A stretch of 64,000 bases of DNA from DATAGF01 sp963819845 (GTDB taxonomy: Bacteria > Actinomycetota > Thermoleophilia > Miltoncostaeales > Miltoncostaeaceae), in the NCBI GenBank assembly GCA_963819845.1, contig CAWFXQ010000012.1:310001-374000 (forward strand), given 5' to 3'. Position 1 is the first letter of the stretch. The number at the start of each line of letters is the position of its first letter. The notes beneath the pieces are model-generated. The model did not search any database and was not told the DNA's origin. It saw nothing but the letters and a program-made list of their open reading frames with translations. Below, one piece after another: positions 8,309 through 16,203 of the stretch. The position numbers were made by a program, and so were the translations under genes.

Positions 8309-8997
8309 TGGGCCGCCTCGACGTGGGGGCCGGGATCCGCGCCGGCCAGAATGGCGATGAAGGGGGCGGTGCGGCTGGTGGGGTGCGGGACGGTCGCGGG
8401 GTCCTCGCCCGGGTAGGCGGCCGCGCGCATCGACGTCCGCGTGCCCCCGGGGTTCACCGCCACGCAGCGGATCTCCCGGTCGGCCAGCTCCTCGCGGAGC
8501 ATGCGGGTGATGCCGTCCAGGGCGAGCTTCGAGACGGCGTAGGCCCCCCACGTCGCGCGGCCGGGGGCGCCCGAGGTGACGTTGACGATCGCGGCGCCGC
8601 GCGACATGGCCGGGAGGACGGCCTGCGTCAGCCGCAGGGTGCCGGTCGCGTTGACCTCCATCACCCTCTCCCAGACGTCCATCGGGTAGTCGGCGAGCGG
8701 GCGCAGCACGCCGAGCAGGCTGGCGTTGTTGACCAGGCCCTCGACGCGCCCGAGGGCGGCGGTGGCCTCGGCCGCCGCGGCGCGCACCGAGTCCGGGTCG
8801 GCGAGGTCGAGCTCGACCGGGTGCGCGTCGGCGCCGTGCTCGGCGGCGCGCGCCAGGACCCCCTCGAGGTGCGCGCGCCGCGTCGCGGTCACCACCAGCC
8901 GCCCCCCCTCGGCGGCGACGGCCTCGGCCACCGCGCGCCCGATCCCGCGCGAGGCGCCGGTGACGATCACGCGCGCGCCGTCCAGCCGCCCGGCCAT
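8296..8997 (-). CDS. Short-chain dehydrogenase/reductase
   Basis: A 233-residue classical SDR with the nucleotide-binding TGASRGIG (13-20), NNAS (90-93), catalytic Ser142, and YAVSK giving Tyr153 and Lys157. The substrate is unknown; the basic residues after the first strand (ATRRAH) favour NADP(H). The C-terminus is short and unusual in having a YPGEDPATVPHPTSRTAPFI segment, which occurs in a subgroup of actinobacterial SDRs. It follows the cytochrome c gene by four bases and overlaps the dipeptidase, so it is at the tail of the oxidase operon. No link to respiration is evident from sequence. Confidence 0.88.
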   Translation of the reverse strand: MAGRLDGARVIVTGASRGIGRAVAEAVAAEGGRLVVTATRRAHLEGVLARAAEHGADAHPVELDLADPDSVRAAAAEATAALGRVEGLVNNASLLGVLRPLADYPMDVWERVMEVNATGTLRLTQAVLPAMSRGAAIVNVTSGAPGRATWGAYAVSKLALDGITRMLREELADREIRCVAVNPGGTRTSMRAAAYPGEDPATVPHPTSRTAPFIAILAGADPGPHVEAAQWTG

Positions 8998-9001
8998 CGT
9001 C

Positions 9002-9448
9002 CTACTGGATCTGCTGGCGGGGCGGGTCCGGGATCTCGGGCGTGGGCGGTGGCGCGGGGCGGACCGTGCTGTCGGGCTGGGTCCCGGCCACCTCGGCGAT
9101 GTAGGCCGCGACGTTCGCCGCGTCCTGGCCCGTGGCCAGGTTGCGCGGCATCGGCAGCTGGGCGAACTCGATCCACCGGCTCACGACGCCGGCGAACTGG
9201 TCCTCCTCCATGCCCACCTGACGGGCGGCCCGGAAGGAGTCGTCCAGGTTGGGGCCGATGTTCGACGGCGGCGTGCCCGCGTCCTGGAGCGTGTGGCAGC
9301 TCGAGCAGAGGGTGACGAAGGTCTGCTTGCCCGCGTCGGTGTTGGCGGCCTCCAGGTCGTCGCCGCAGCCGGCGGCGGCCAGGGCCCCGGCGGCGAGGGC
9401 GAGCGCGGCCGCGAGGCGGCCGATGCGGGCGGACCGGGGCGCGCTCAT
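9002..9448 (-). CDS. Lipoprotein c-type cytochrome of the oxidase cluster
   Basis: A 148-residue monoheme cytochrome c. The N-terminus is a lipoprotein signal (LAAAGC, lipid-bearing Cys28), the heme motif is CSSCH (48-52), and LPMPRN downstream offers the Met ligand. The C-terminus is Pro-rich (RPAPPPTPEIPDPP), like a flexible tether. The ATG overlaps the ctaE stop by four bases, tying it to the oxidase operon. It probably donates electrons to the CuA site of CtaC. By chance it shares a reading frame with ctaD, so a naive ORF joins the two through more than 400 meaningless codons; the start at 9448 is the natural one. Confidence 0.88.
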   Translation of the reverse strand: MSAPRSARIGRLAAALALAAGALAAAGCGDDLEAANTDAGKQTFVTLCSSCHTLQDAGTPPSNIGPNLDDSFRAARQVGMEEDQFAGVVSRWIEFAQLPMPRNLATGQDAANVAAYIAEVAGTQPDSTVRPAPPPTPEIPDPPRQQIQ

Positions 9449-10068
9449 AGGAGGTAGACCAGGAAGAAGAGCAGCACCCAGACCACGTCGACGAAGTGCC
9501 AGTAGATGCTGCTGGCGGTGAGCGGCGTCGCCCAGGTGGGCGAGAAGTCGTGCGCCCGCTTGACCCGGATGTAGCTCAGCGTGAGCAGCGTGAGGCCCAC
9601 GAAGACGTGGAGCCCGTGGAGCCCGGTGAGCGAGTAGAAGGCCGACCCGAAGGCCTTGTCCTGGGGCGTGAAGCCCAGGTGGATGTACTCGTTCATCTGG
9701 ATGATCAGGAACGTCGCGCCCAGCATGATCGTCACCAGCAGACCGCGCTCGAGGCCCTTGCGGTCGCCGTGCTTGAGGCGGTGCTCGCCCCACCAGACGG
9801 TGAAGCTCGACGAGACCAGGACCGCCGTGTTGACCGCCGTGATGCCGACCGGGAGCTCGAAGGGCTCGCCCTGGTCGTTCAGCGGAGGCCACCGCTCGGC
9901 GACGTTGAAGCGGACGAAGAAGTACGCCGTGAAGAACGACGCGAAGAGCATGACCTCCGAGCCGATGAAGAAGACCATCGACAGGAGGCCCGGGCTGAGC
10001 TGCGCGCCCCGGGAGGGCGGCGGCGTCGCCTGGGGGCTGACGGTGACGTTCGGATCGACGGTGGCCAT
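9445..10068 (-). CDS. ctaE: Cytochrome c oxidase subunit III
   Basis: A 207-residue membrane protein with five or so hydrophobic segments. Hallmarks of heme-copper oxidase subunit III are FFIGSEVMLFASFFTAYFFV, GATFLIIQMNEYIHLGF, FYSLTGLHGLHVFVGL and the final SSIYWHFVDVVWVLLFFLVY. It is of the short kind typical of actinobacteria and SoxM-type oxidases. It starts three bases after the stop of the Usp-like reading frame and overlaps the cytochrome c gene. Together with ctaC and ctaD it forms an aa3/caa3 terminal oxidase in the cytoplasmic membrane. Confidence 0.95.
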   Translation of the reverse strand: MATVDPNVTVSPQATPPPSRGAQLSPGLLSMVFFIGSEVMLFASFFTAYFFVRFNVAERWPPLNDQGEPFELPVGITAVNTAVLVSSSFTVWWGEHRLKHGDRKGLERGLLVTIMLGATFLIIQMNEYIHLGFTPQDKAFGSAFYSLTGLHGLHVFVGLTLLTLSYIRVKRAHDFSPTWATPLTASSIYWHFVDVVWVLLFFLVYLL

Positions 10069-10071
10069 CGG

Positions 10072-10860
10072 CTAGCTCCCCGCGGGGGCGGTCGGGGCCT
10101 CGACGACGATCCGCTCGACCGGCACCGGGGCGGCGGCGGCCGTGACGGCCTGCAGGGCCTCGTCGGAGTCGAGGCGCCCGCCCCGCATCGCGACGATCAG
10201 CACCGACTGCGCGGAGTGGACCTCGCGCGCCACCCGGGCGGCCACGGCGGCGTCGCCGTCGAGCACCTCGCCGCGGGCCTGCACGCCGGCCTCCTGCAGC
10301 CGGCCGATCGCCCCGGCGACCCGCTCGCTCGCCGCCGAGCGCAGCTCCTCCGCCTCGTCGGTCCAGCCCGGGCCGTCGAGGGCCATCGGGTAGAGCAGGA
10401 TCGCGCCGATCGCCTCGCGGTCGGCCCGCTCGCGCAGGGCCTCCACGATCGCGCCGTTCACCAGCGCGTCGTCGGCGATCACCGCGACCCGGGTGACGCC
10501 GGGCCGGGCGAGCGGCTCGCGGGCCTCGTCGGGCCGCACCACGACCCGGGTGATCCCCAGGCCCGTGGCCTTGCGCAGGCGGTCGGCGGTGTCGTCGGCC
10601 ATCCAGCCCGAGCGCCCGGTGGGGTAGGTGGCCAGCATGATCTCGTGGACGTCCTCCTCGTCCATCACCCGGCGGGCCGCCTCGAAGGGGTCGCCGTCCA
10701 CGACCAGGCCGCCGGCGTCGACGCCGGCCTCGGCCAGCACCGACAGCGCCACCTGCAGGCGCCGCTCGGCGGTCTTGCGATCCGTGCCGCCCGCGGCGAC
10801 GGCGATCGTGAAGCGCCAGAGCCCCTCGTCGGCGCGGCGGCGGATCTCGTCGATGAGGGT
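10072..10860 (-). CDS. Usp-like two-lobed domain, apparently the C-terminal part of the CtaD reading frame
   Basis: About 263 codons encoding two Rossmann-like lobes: one running from LIDEIRRRADEGLWRF to ITRVVVRPDEA and a second from GVTRVAVIADDALVNG to SVLIVAMRGG. The pattern resembles universal-stress-protein-type domains in which RxxVxANETV opens the first strand. That strand (RTIEVIANETVASFD) lies in the ctaD frame, and the rest lies one base out of register. A one-base change at about 10857-10861 (GGG run) would make a single CtaD-Usp polypeptide of roughly 920 residues. If the indel is genuine, a shorter separate protein could start at the GTG at 10752. No catalytic role is assignable. 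Confidence 0.65.
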   Translation of the reverse strand, partial: TLIDEIRRRADEGLWRFTIAVAAGGTDRKTAERRLQVALSVLAEAGVDAGGLVVDGDPFEAARRVMDEEDVHEIMLATYPTGRSGWMADDTADRLRKATGLGITRVVVRPDEAREPLARPGVTRVAVIADDALVNGAIVEALRERADREAIGAILLYPMALDGPGWTDEAEELRSAASERVAGAIGRLQEAGVQARGEVLDGDAAVAARVAREVHSAQSVLIVAMRGGRLDSDEALQAVTAAAAPVPVERIVVEAPTAPAGS

Positions 10861-10861
10861 C

Positions 10862-12832
10862 GAACGAGGCCACGGTCTCGTTGGCGATCACCTCGATCGT
10901 GCGCTTCTCGGTCTCGGTGAGCTCGCCGCCGATCTCCTCCGGCGCGAACACCACGGCGTGGCGCGCCCCCGGGATCCCGTACTGGTACGGCCCACCGACC
11001 ACCTGCGGAGTGGCCTCGAAGTTGAAGGTCGAGGGCGGCGACGACACCAGCCACTCGAGCGTGCGCCCTCGCCACGGGTTCCAGGGCGCCTTCGGGCCGC
11101 GCACCCACGAGTTGATCATGTTGTAGAAGAAGATCACGACGGCGATCGTCATGAGCCCCGACGCCGCGCTGATGAACATGTTCAGGTCGGCGAAGCGCTC
11201 GTCGTACGTGGCGACCCGCCGGGGCATCCCCTGCAGGCCCAGCCAGTGCATCGGCATGAAGGTGAGGTTGAAGCCGATGAACAGGAGCCAGAAGCTCCAC
11301 TTGCCCAGGGTCTCGTTGTACATGCGCCCGGTCATCTTCGGGAACCAGTGGTAGACGCCCGCGAAGATGGTGAAGACGCTGCCGCCCAGGAACACGTAGT
11401 GGATGTGGGCGACCACGAAGTACGTGTCGGTGACCTGGATGTCGACGGGGATCGTCCCCAGCATCACCCCCGACAGCCCGCCGATCGTGAACGTGATGAT
11501 GAAGCCCATCGCGAAGAGCATGGGCGTGCGCAGGTGGATCTTCCCCTCCCACAGGGTGCCCAGCCACGAGAACACCTTGATGCCCGTCGGGATGGCGATG
11601 ATGATCGTCGTGATCATCATCGGCACGCGCAGCCAGGCGGCCATGCCGCTCACGAACATGTGGTGCGCCCACACGCCGAAGCCCAGCACCGCGATCGCGA
11701 CCGTCGAGAAGGCCAGCGCCCGGTAGCCGAATATCGGCTTGCGGGCGTGGGTGGCGATCACCTCGCTGATTATCCCGAACCCGGGCAGCATCATGATGTA
11801 GACGGCCGGGTGCGAGTAGAACCAGAAGACGTGCTGGTACATGACCACGTCGCCGCCGCCGGCCGGGTTGAAGAAGCTCGTGCCCATGACGCGGTCGAAG
11901 AGCGTCATGAACTGCGAGCCGGCGATGAACGGCGTGCCGAACACGACCAGCGCCGAGGTCGTCGCGTTCGCCCACACCAGCAGCGGCATGCGCCAGACGG
12001 TCATGCCGGGCGCGCGCATGGTGAAGATCGTGACCAGGAAGTTGATCGCGGTCATGATCGAGCTCGCGCCGACGAACTGGATGCCCACCTCGAAGAGCGT
12101 CTGGCCGGTGCCGCCCTGTGACGCGAGCGGCGTGTAGGCGGTCCAGCCGGCCGAGAACGACCCGAATGCCGGGCTGACGGCGAGCATCAGCCCGCCGGGG
12201 ATCAGCATCCAGATCGACAGGGCGTTCAGGCGCGGGAACGCCATGTCCTTGGCGCCGATCATGATCGGCAGGATGAAGTTCGCCAGGCCGGCGAAGGCCG
12301 GGATGACGAACAGGAAGATCATCAGCGTCGCGTGGACGCTGAACAGGCCGTTGTAGGTCTCGCCGTCGCCGATCGCCTGGCCGGGCTCGGACAGCTCGGT
12401 GCGCACCAGCTCGGCGAAGAGGCCGCCGATCACGAAGAAGGTGAACACCGTGACCAGGTACTGGACCCCGATCACCTTGTGGTCGGTGTTGACCTTGAAG
12501 TAGTCGCGCCAGCCGTGGGCGCCGTGCATCGAGTGGTCGTCGTAGTCCACCCGGCGCCCGGTCATCCAGCGCCACCACCAGTCGAAGCACCCGATGCCGA
12601 TCAGGAAGCCGAAGGCGCCGAAGGTCGCGGCCACCGTGTTGTAGACCTGCGGCTCCCACGTCGGCGTGTTGCCGAACGCGTTGCGCAGCAGCCACACCAG
12701 GCCGAAGGCGAAGAGGATCGAGCCGACCGTCCAGACGACGGCGCGCTTCCACCAGTAGGAGAGCGGGCGCGGGTCCAGGTGGTGGGCGTGGTGCCCGCCG
12801 GCGGGCGAGTGGGTGGGTGCGTGGGTGGCCAT
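10862..12832 (-). CDS. ctaD: Cytochrome c oxidase subunit I
   Basis: Catalytic subunit with heme a, heme a3 and CuB. Visible family segments are YNGLFSVHATLMIFLFVIPA (heme-ligand helix), WFYSHPAVYIMMLPGFG (CuB His-Tyr helix), AHHMFVSGM and TDTYFVVAHIHYVFLGGSVF (two heme ligands). A His-rich N-terminus (HSPAGGHHAHH) precedes the first membrane helix. The core ends around the YQYGIPGARHAVVF segment. The open frame then continues through TETEKRTIEVIANETV into an out-of-frame region, where I infer a frameshift leading into the Usp-like domain. No stop codon appears where subunit I normally ends. It lies 11 bp after ctaC and before ctaE. Confidence 0.93.
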
Positions 12833-12843
12833 TCTCTACCCGG

Positions 12844-13608
12844 TCACGGCGTGGGGGCGGCGGCGCCCGGGGCCTGGGCGGGCGGCGGCTGGGCGGCGAC
12901 CTCGGCCTTGGCGCGGGCGAGCCAGTTGGCGTAGTCGCCGGGCTCCATCACGATCACGCGGGCGCGCATGACGCCGTGGCCCACGCCGCAGAGCTCGGCG
13001 CAGATCACCTGGTAGGTCCCGGCCCGCGTGGGGTCGAAGATCAGCCTCGTCGTGATGCCGGGCACGACGTCCTGCTTGACCGCGAACTCCTTGACGTAGA
13101 AGTCGTGGATCACGTCCTTGGAGCGCATCCGCAGCTCGACCTGGCGGCCGACCTCCACGCGCATGTCTCCCGACGCGATGCCGGCCTCGCGGTTCACGAA
13201 CTCCCAGGTGAACTGCTGAGCGGTGACCTCGACCACCTGGCGGTCGCTGGCGAGGGCCTCGTTGTCCGACAGCACGAGGTAGGCCCAGACGGCCATCACG
13301 GCCAGCAGCACCGTCGGCACGATCGTCCACACGATCTCGAGCTTGGTGTTTCCGTGGATCGGCGGGCCGTCGGTGTCGTCGCCCGGCTTGGCCCGGAAGC
13401 GCCAGGCGCAGTAGACGATCACCACCGTCACCAGCGTGAAGATCACGACACAGGCCCAGACGACGAACCACAGCAGGGTGGTGACCCGGTCGGCCTGGTC
13501 CGACGCCTCGACCGGGAGCCAGTCGATCGCCAGCGCCACCACGACCGTCGCACCGCCGATGACGAGGGTGAGGATCAGCAGCGGAACGGTGTGGCGCGAC
13601 CTCAGCAC
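12844..13608 (-). CDS. ctaC: Cytochrome c oxidase subunit II
   Basis: A 254-residue subunit with two transmembrane helices (about 8-28 and 44-68) and a periplasmic cupredoxin domain. The CuA ligands are complete: His168, Cys203, Glu205, Cys207, His211 and Met214 in CAELCGVGHGVM. No fused cytochrome c domain is present; a separate lipoprotein cytochrome c lies later in the operon. No lipobox is evident. I chose the GTG at 13608 because TAGTTT lies seven bases upstream and the longer open frame has no membrane-protein character. First gene of ctaC-ctaD-ctaE-cytochrome c. Confidence 0.93.
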   Translation of the reverse strand: MLRSRHTVPLLILTLVIGGATVVVALAIDWLPVEASDQADRVTTLLWFVVWACVVIFTLVTVVIVYCAWRFRAKPGDDTDGPPIHGNTKLEIVWTIVPTVLLAVMAVWAYLVLSDNEALASDRQVVEVTAQQFTWEFVNREAGIASGDMRVEVGRQVELRMRSKDVIHDFYVKEFAVKQDVVPGITTRLIFDPTRAGTYQVICAELCGVGHGVMRARVIVMEPGDYANWLARAKAEVAAQPPPAQAPGAAAPTP

Positions 13609-13615
13609 GGCCGGG

Positions 13616-13621
13616 AAACTA
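13616..13621 (-). promoter_or_regulatory. Putative -10 box of the ctaC operon
   Basis: TAGTTT on the minus strand ends seven bases before the GTG of ctaC, consistent with a leaderless transcript for the whole oxidase operon. Confidence 0.4.
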
Positions 13622-13774
13622 TCAGCGGCGGGCGGGCATCGGCGGGGGTCACACGTCCCCCGAGCCAAGGCGTTTCGGCTTCGACGGCACAGGCACCCCG
13701 GGGGACCGCGTGACCCAAGGCGGCCGCGCCCGCCGGGCCCGCGAGAGGCCGGCGCGCGCCGTGACTCCGCGTGG

Positions 13775-14998
13775 TCATGCAGACCCTGGGCGCGCCGCCG
13801 CGCGTGGAGACCAGCTGGTGCGCGCCCTGATCGCCCCGGCCGCGCACAGCGCGAACAGGACCGCCCCGAGGACCAGGGGCACCGCGATCCCGGCATGCTG
13901 GAAGAGCAGTGTCGCGAGCACCGGGCCCGCGATGCGCGCGGCGCCCCCGACCGAGGCCGTCAGGCCGAGGACGGAGCCCTGCTCGTCGTCGCCGGCCGAC
14001 AGCGAGATGAGGGCGGTCGTGGTCGCGAAGACCAGGCCCGATCCCACCGCCAGCACCGCCAGGCCCGGCAGGAGCAGCCAGAGGCTCCCGGAGGCGGCCA
14101 CCATCAGCAGCCCCGCCGACGTCGCCGCGAGGCCGGCGATCATCACCCGCCCCTCGCCGAAGCGGTCGACGACCCGGCCGACCAGGAGCCCCTGCGACAC
14201 CGCGGCCATGACCCCGATGAAGGTGAACAGCGCCCCGATCTCGACGGCGCCGTAGTCGAAGCGCCGCTCCCCGAAGAGGGCGAACGTTAACTCCATCCCC
14301 ACGAAGGCGAGGGTGGCGATGAACGACAGCCACACCAGCGGCCCCAGCTCGCGGCTGGTGAGCGCGCGCCGCACCACCTCCAGCCGCGGGGCCGGGGCGC
14401 GCGGCACGCCGGGCCGCAGCGACTCGGGCAGGCGCCGCCAGGCGATCGCCAGGTTCAGCGCCGCGAGCCCCGCCGCCACGAAGAAGGGCAGGCGGGGGTC
14501 GACGGCCGAGAACACGGCGCCGATGGCCGGGCCGAGGATGAAGCCCAGCCCGAAGGCGGCCCCGATCAGGCCCATCCCCCGGGCCCGCTCGCGCGCCGTC
14601 GTGACGTCGGCGACGTAGGCCTGGGCGGCCGCGTACGACGCCCCGGCGACGCCCTGGAGGACCCGCGCCACGAACAGCAGCAGGAGGGTCCCCGCCAGGC
14701 CGATCAGCAGCGCGGCCACGGCGCTGCCGGCGAGCGAGACGAGGATGATGGGGCGGCGCCCGTAGCGGTCGGACAGGCGGCCCCAGAGCGGGGCGAACAG
14801 CAGCTGGGCCACCGCGTACGAGGCGGTGATGAGGCCGATCTGGGTGGGCGAGGCGCCGAACTCCTCCGCCCAGAGCGGGAGGATCGGCAGCACGATCCCG
14901 AACCCCACCAGGTCGATCACGACCGTCGTGAAGACGATCCCGAGGGGGGAGAGGAAGAAGGAGGGCCCCCGCCCCCCCTGAGCGGAGCCGCGACTCAC
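13775..14998 (-). CDS. MFS transporter, TetA-like drug/metabolite efflux family
   Basis: A 407-residue major facilitator with about 12 hydrophobic helices. The loop 2-3 signature is GRLSDRYGRRPIIL, and the opening FTTVVIDLVGFGIVLPILPL matches TetA-type proton antiporters. Residues RVLQGVAGASYAAAQAYVADV correspond to helix 4-5 motifs. Substrate unknown. The GTG at 14998 lies six bases after TAGGGT, which overlaps the ctaB stop codon, so the gene may have its own leaderless promoter although it is only nine bases from ctaB. Its place between ctaB and ctaC seems incidental. Confidence 0.88.
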   Translation of the reverse strand: MSRGSAQGGRGPSFFLSPLGIVFTTVVIDLVGFGIVLPILPLWAEEFGASPTQIGLITASYAVAQLLFAPLWGRLSDRYGRRPIILVSLAGSAVAALLIGLAGTLLLLFVARVLQGVAGASYAAAQAYVADVTTARERARGMGLIGAAFGLGFILGPAIGAVFSAVDPRLPFFVAAGLAALNLAIAWRRLPESLRPGVPRAPAPRLEVVRRALTSRELGPLVWLSFIATLAFVGMELTFALFGERRFDYGAVEIGALFTFIGVMAAVSQGLLVGRVVDRFGEGRVMIAGLAATSAGLLMVAASGSLWLLLPGLAVLAVGSGLVFATTTALISLSAGDDEQGSVLGLTASVGGAARIAGPVLATLLFQHAGIAVPLVLGAVLFALCAAGAIRARTSWSPRAAARPGSA

Positions 14999-15007
14999 TC
15001 GGAAACC

Positions 15008-15904
15008 CTAGGCCGCGTCGACGACGAGGGCGACGAAGATCAGGGCGAGGTACAGCAGGGAGTAGTGGAACGTCGCCCGCGCCCAGCGCGGCCCGGGGTC
15101 GCGCGCGAGCATCGCGGCGAGGGCGAGGAAGACGGCGCCCAGCGCGAGGGCCGACCAGAAGTAGAGCGCCCCGGCCGCGCCCGAGACGACCGGCAGCAGC
15201 GACACGGCGACCATCACCAGGCTCCAGAGCAGGATCTGGCGCCGGGTCTCGGCCTCCCCGCGCACAACCGGCAGCATCGGCACGCCCGCGGCGGCGTAGT
15301 CGCGCTCCAGGATCAGCGCGAGTGCCCAGAAGTGGGGCGGCGTCCAGTAGAAGACGATGGCGAACAGCAGCCACGCCGACAGGCCGAGGTCGCCCGTCAC
15401 GGCCGCCCAGCCCACCAGCGGCGGCACCGCGCCGGCCGAGCCCCCGATCACGATGTTGTGCACCGTGGTGCGCTTCAGCCAGAGCGTGTAGACGCCGACG
15501 TAGAGCGCCAGCCCCAGCAGCGCGAGCGCCGCCGCGAGCCAGTTGGCGAACACGCCCAGCACGAGCGCCGACAGGGCCCCGAGGGCCACGCCGAAGGCGA
15601 GCGCCCGGGCGGGCGGCACGCGGCCCGCCACGACGGGGCGCCCCGTGGTGCGGCTCATGCGGCCGTCGATGTCGCGGTCGATGTAGTGGTTGATGGCGTT
15701 GGCGCCGCCGGCCGCGAGGTACCCCCCGACCATCGTCCAGAACAGCAGCCAGCCCTCGGGCACGCCGCCCGCGGCGACGAACATCGCCCCGGCCGTCGTG
15801 ACCAGCAGCAGCGAGATGATGCGCGGCTTGGTGAGCCGGACGTAGTCGCCCAGCACCGCGAGCGGCCGCGCCGGCGCGGCCGCTGGGAGCGTGCGCGTCG
15901 TCAT
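15008..15904 (-). CDS. ctaB: Protoheme IX farnesyltransferase (heme O synthase)
   Basis: A 298-residue UbiA-superfamily enzyme that farnesylates heme b to heme o, required for the heme a of the nearby oxidase. Family markers are DYVRLTKPRIISLLLVTT, NAINHYIDRDIDGRMSRT (Asp-rich site), the LKRTTVHNIVIGGSAGAVPP loop and YWTPPHFWALALI. Eight or nine hydrophobic helices are evident. Its ATG overlaps the stop of the small upstream membrane protein gene by four bases (ATGA). Length is normal. Confidence 0.95.
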   Translation of the reverse strand: MTTRTLPAAAPARPLAVLGDYVRLTKPRIISLLLVTTAGAMFVAAGGVPEGWLLFWTMVGGYLAAGGANAINHYIDRDIDGRMSRTTGRPVVAGRVPPARALAFGVALGALSALVLGVFANWLAAALALLGLALYVGVYTLWLKRTTVHNIVIGGSAGAVPPLVGWAAVTGDLGLSAWLLFAIVFYWTPPHFWALALILERDYAAAGVPMLPVVRGEAETRRQILLWSLVMVAVSLLPVVSGAAGALYFWSALALGAVFLALAAMLARDPGPRWARATFHYSLLYLALIFVALVVDAA

Positions 15905-16092
15905 GCCGCCACCGCGAAGGCGAGCAGCGCCGCCAGCAGGGCGATCGGCAGGACCACCCAGAGCGCCTCGAGGCGGCGCCGGGCGGGCGGGGCGTCGCGC
16001 TCGCGTCCGGCGAGGGCCATGCGCGCGATGGCCACGACCGCGGGGACGGCGAGGGCGACGGCCAGCGCGAGGGCGAGGACGCGGAGCGTCAT
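15901..16092 (-). CDS. Small two-helix membrane protein coupled to ctaB
   Basis: A 63-residue protein with two hydrophobic segments separated by a basic loop (GRERDAPPARRRLE). The second segment, LEALWVVLPIALLAALLAFA, resembles the second transmembrane helix of oxidase subunit II in character. I do not recognise a named family. Evidence for reality is the four-base overlap with ctaB, an ATG start, and a TATATT box 24 bases upstream. A helper role in oxidase or heme A assembly is a guess from position only. Confidence 0.6.
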   Translation of the reverse strand: MTLRVLALALAVALAVPAVVAIARMALAGRERDAPPARRRLEALWVVLPIALLAALLAFAVAA

Positions 16093-16116
16093 GGCGGCGG
16101 GCCGATCACCGCGCCG

Positions 16117-16122
16117 AATATA
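16117..16122 (-). promoter_or_regulatory. Putative -10 box for the ctaB operon
   Basis: TATATT on the minus strand, 24 bases before the ATG at 16092, in a short divergent region with the FAD protein gene. No good -35 is visible. Confidence 0.35.
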
Positions 16123-16203
16123 GCCCAGGGCATGGGGTCCGGCCGGTGACGGTCGTCCCGCACCCGGTTGACGCGGGCCCCCTCCGGCGCTGAGCTTTCG
16201 GCC

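Noticed and set aside
9002..12832. One 1276-residue open frame covering ctaD and the cytochrome c gene
   Set aside because: Its middle 430 codons are Arg/Gly/Pro-rich out-of-frame translation of the Usp-like domain and ctaE. The two ends share a frame by chance.
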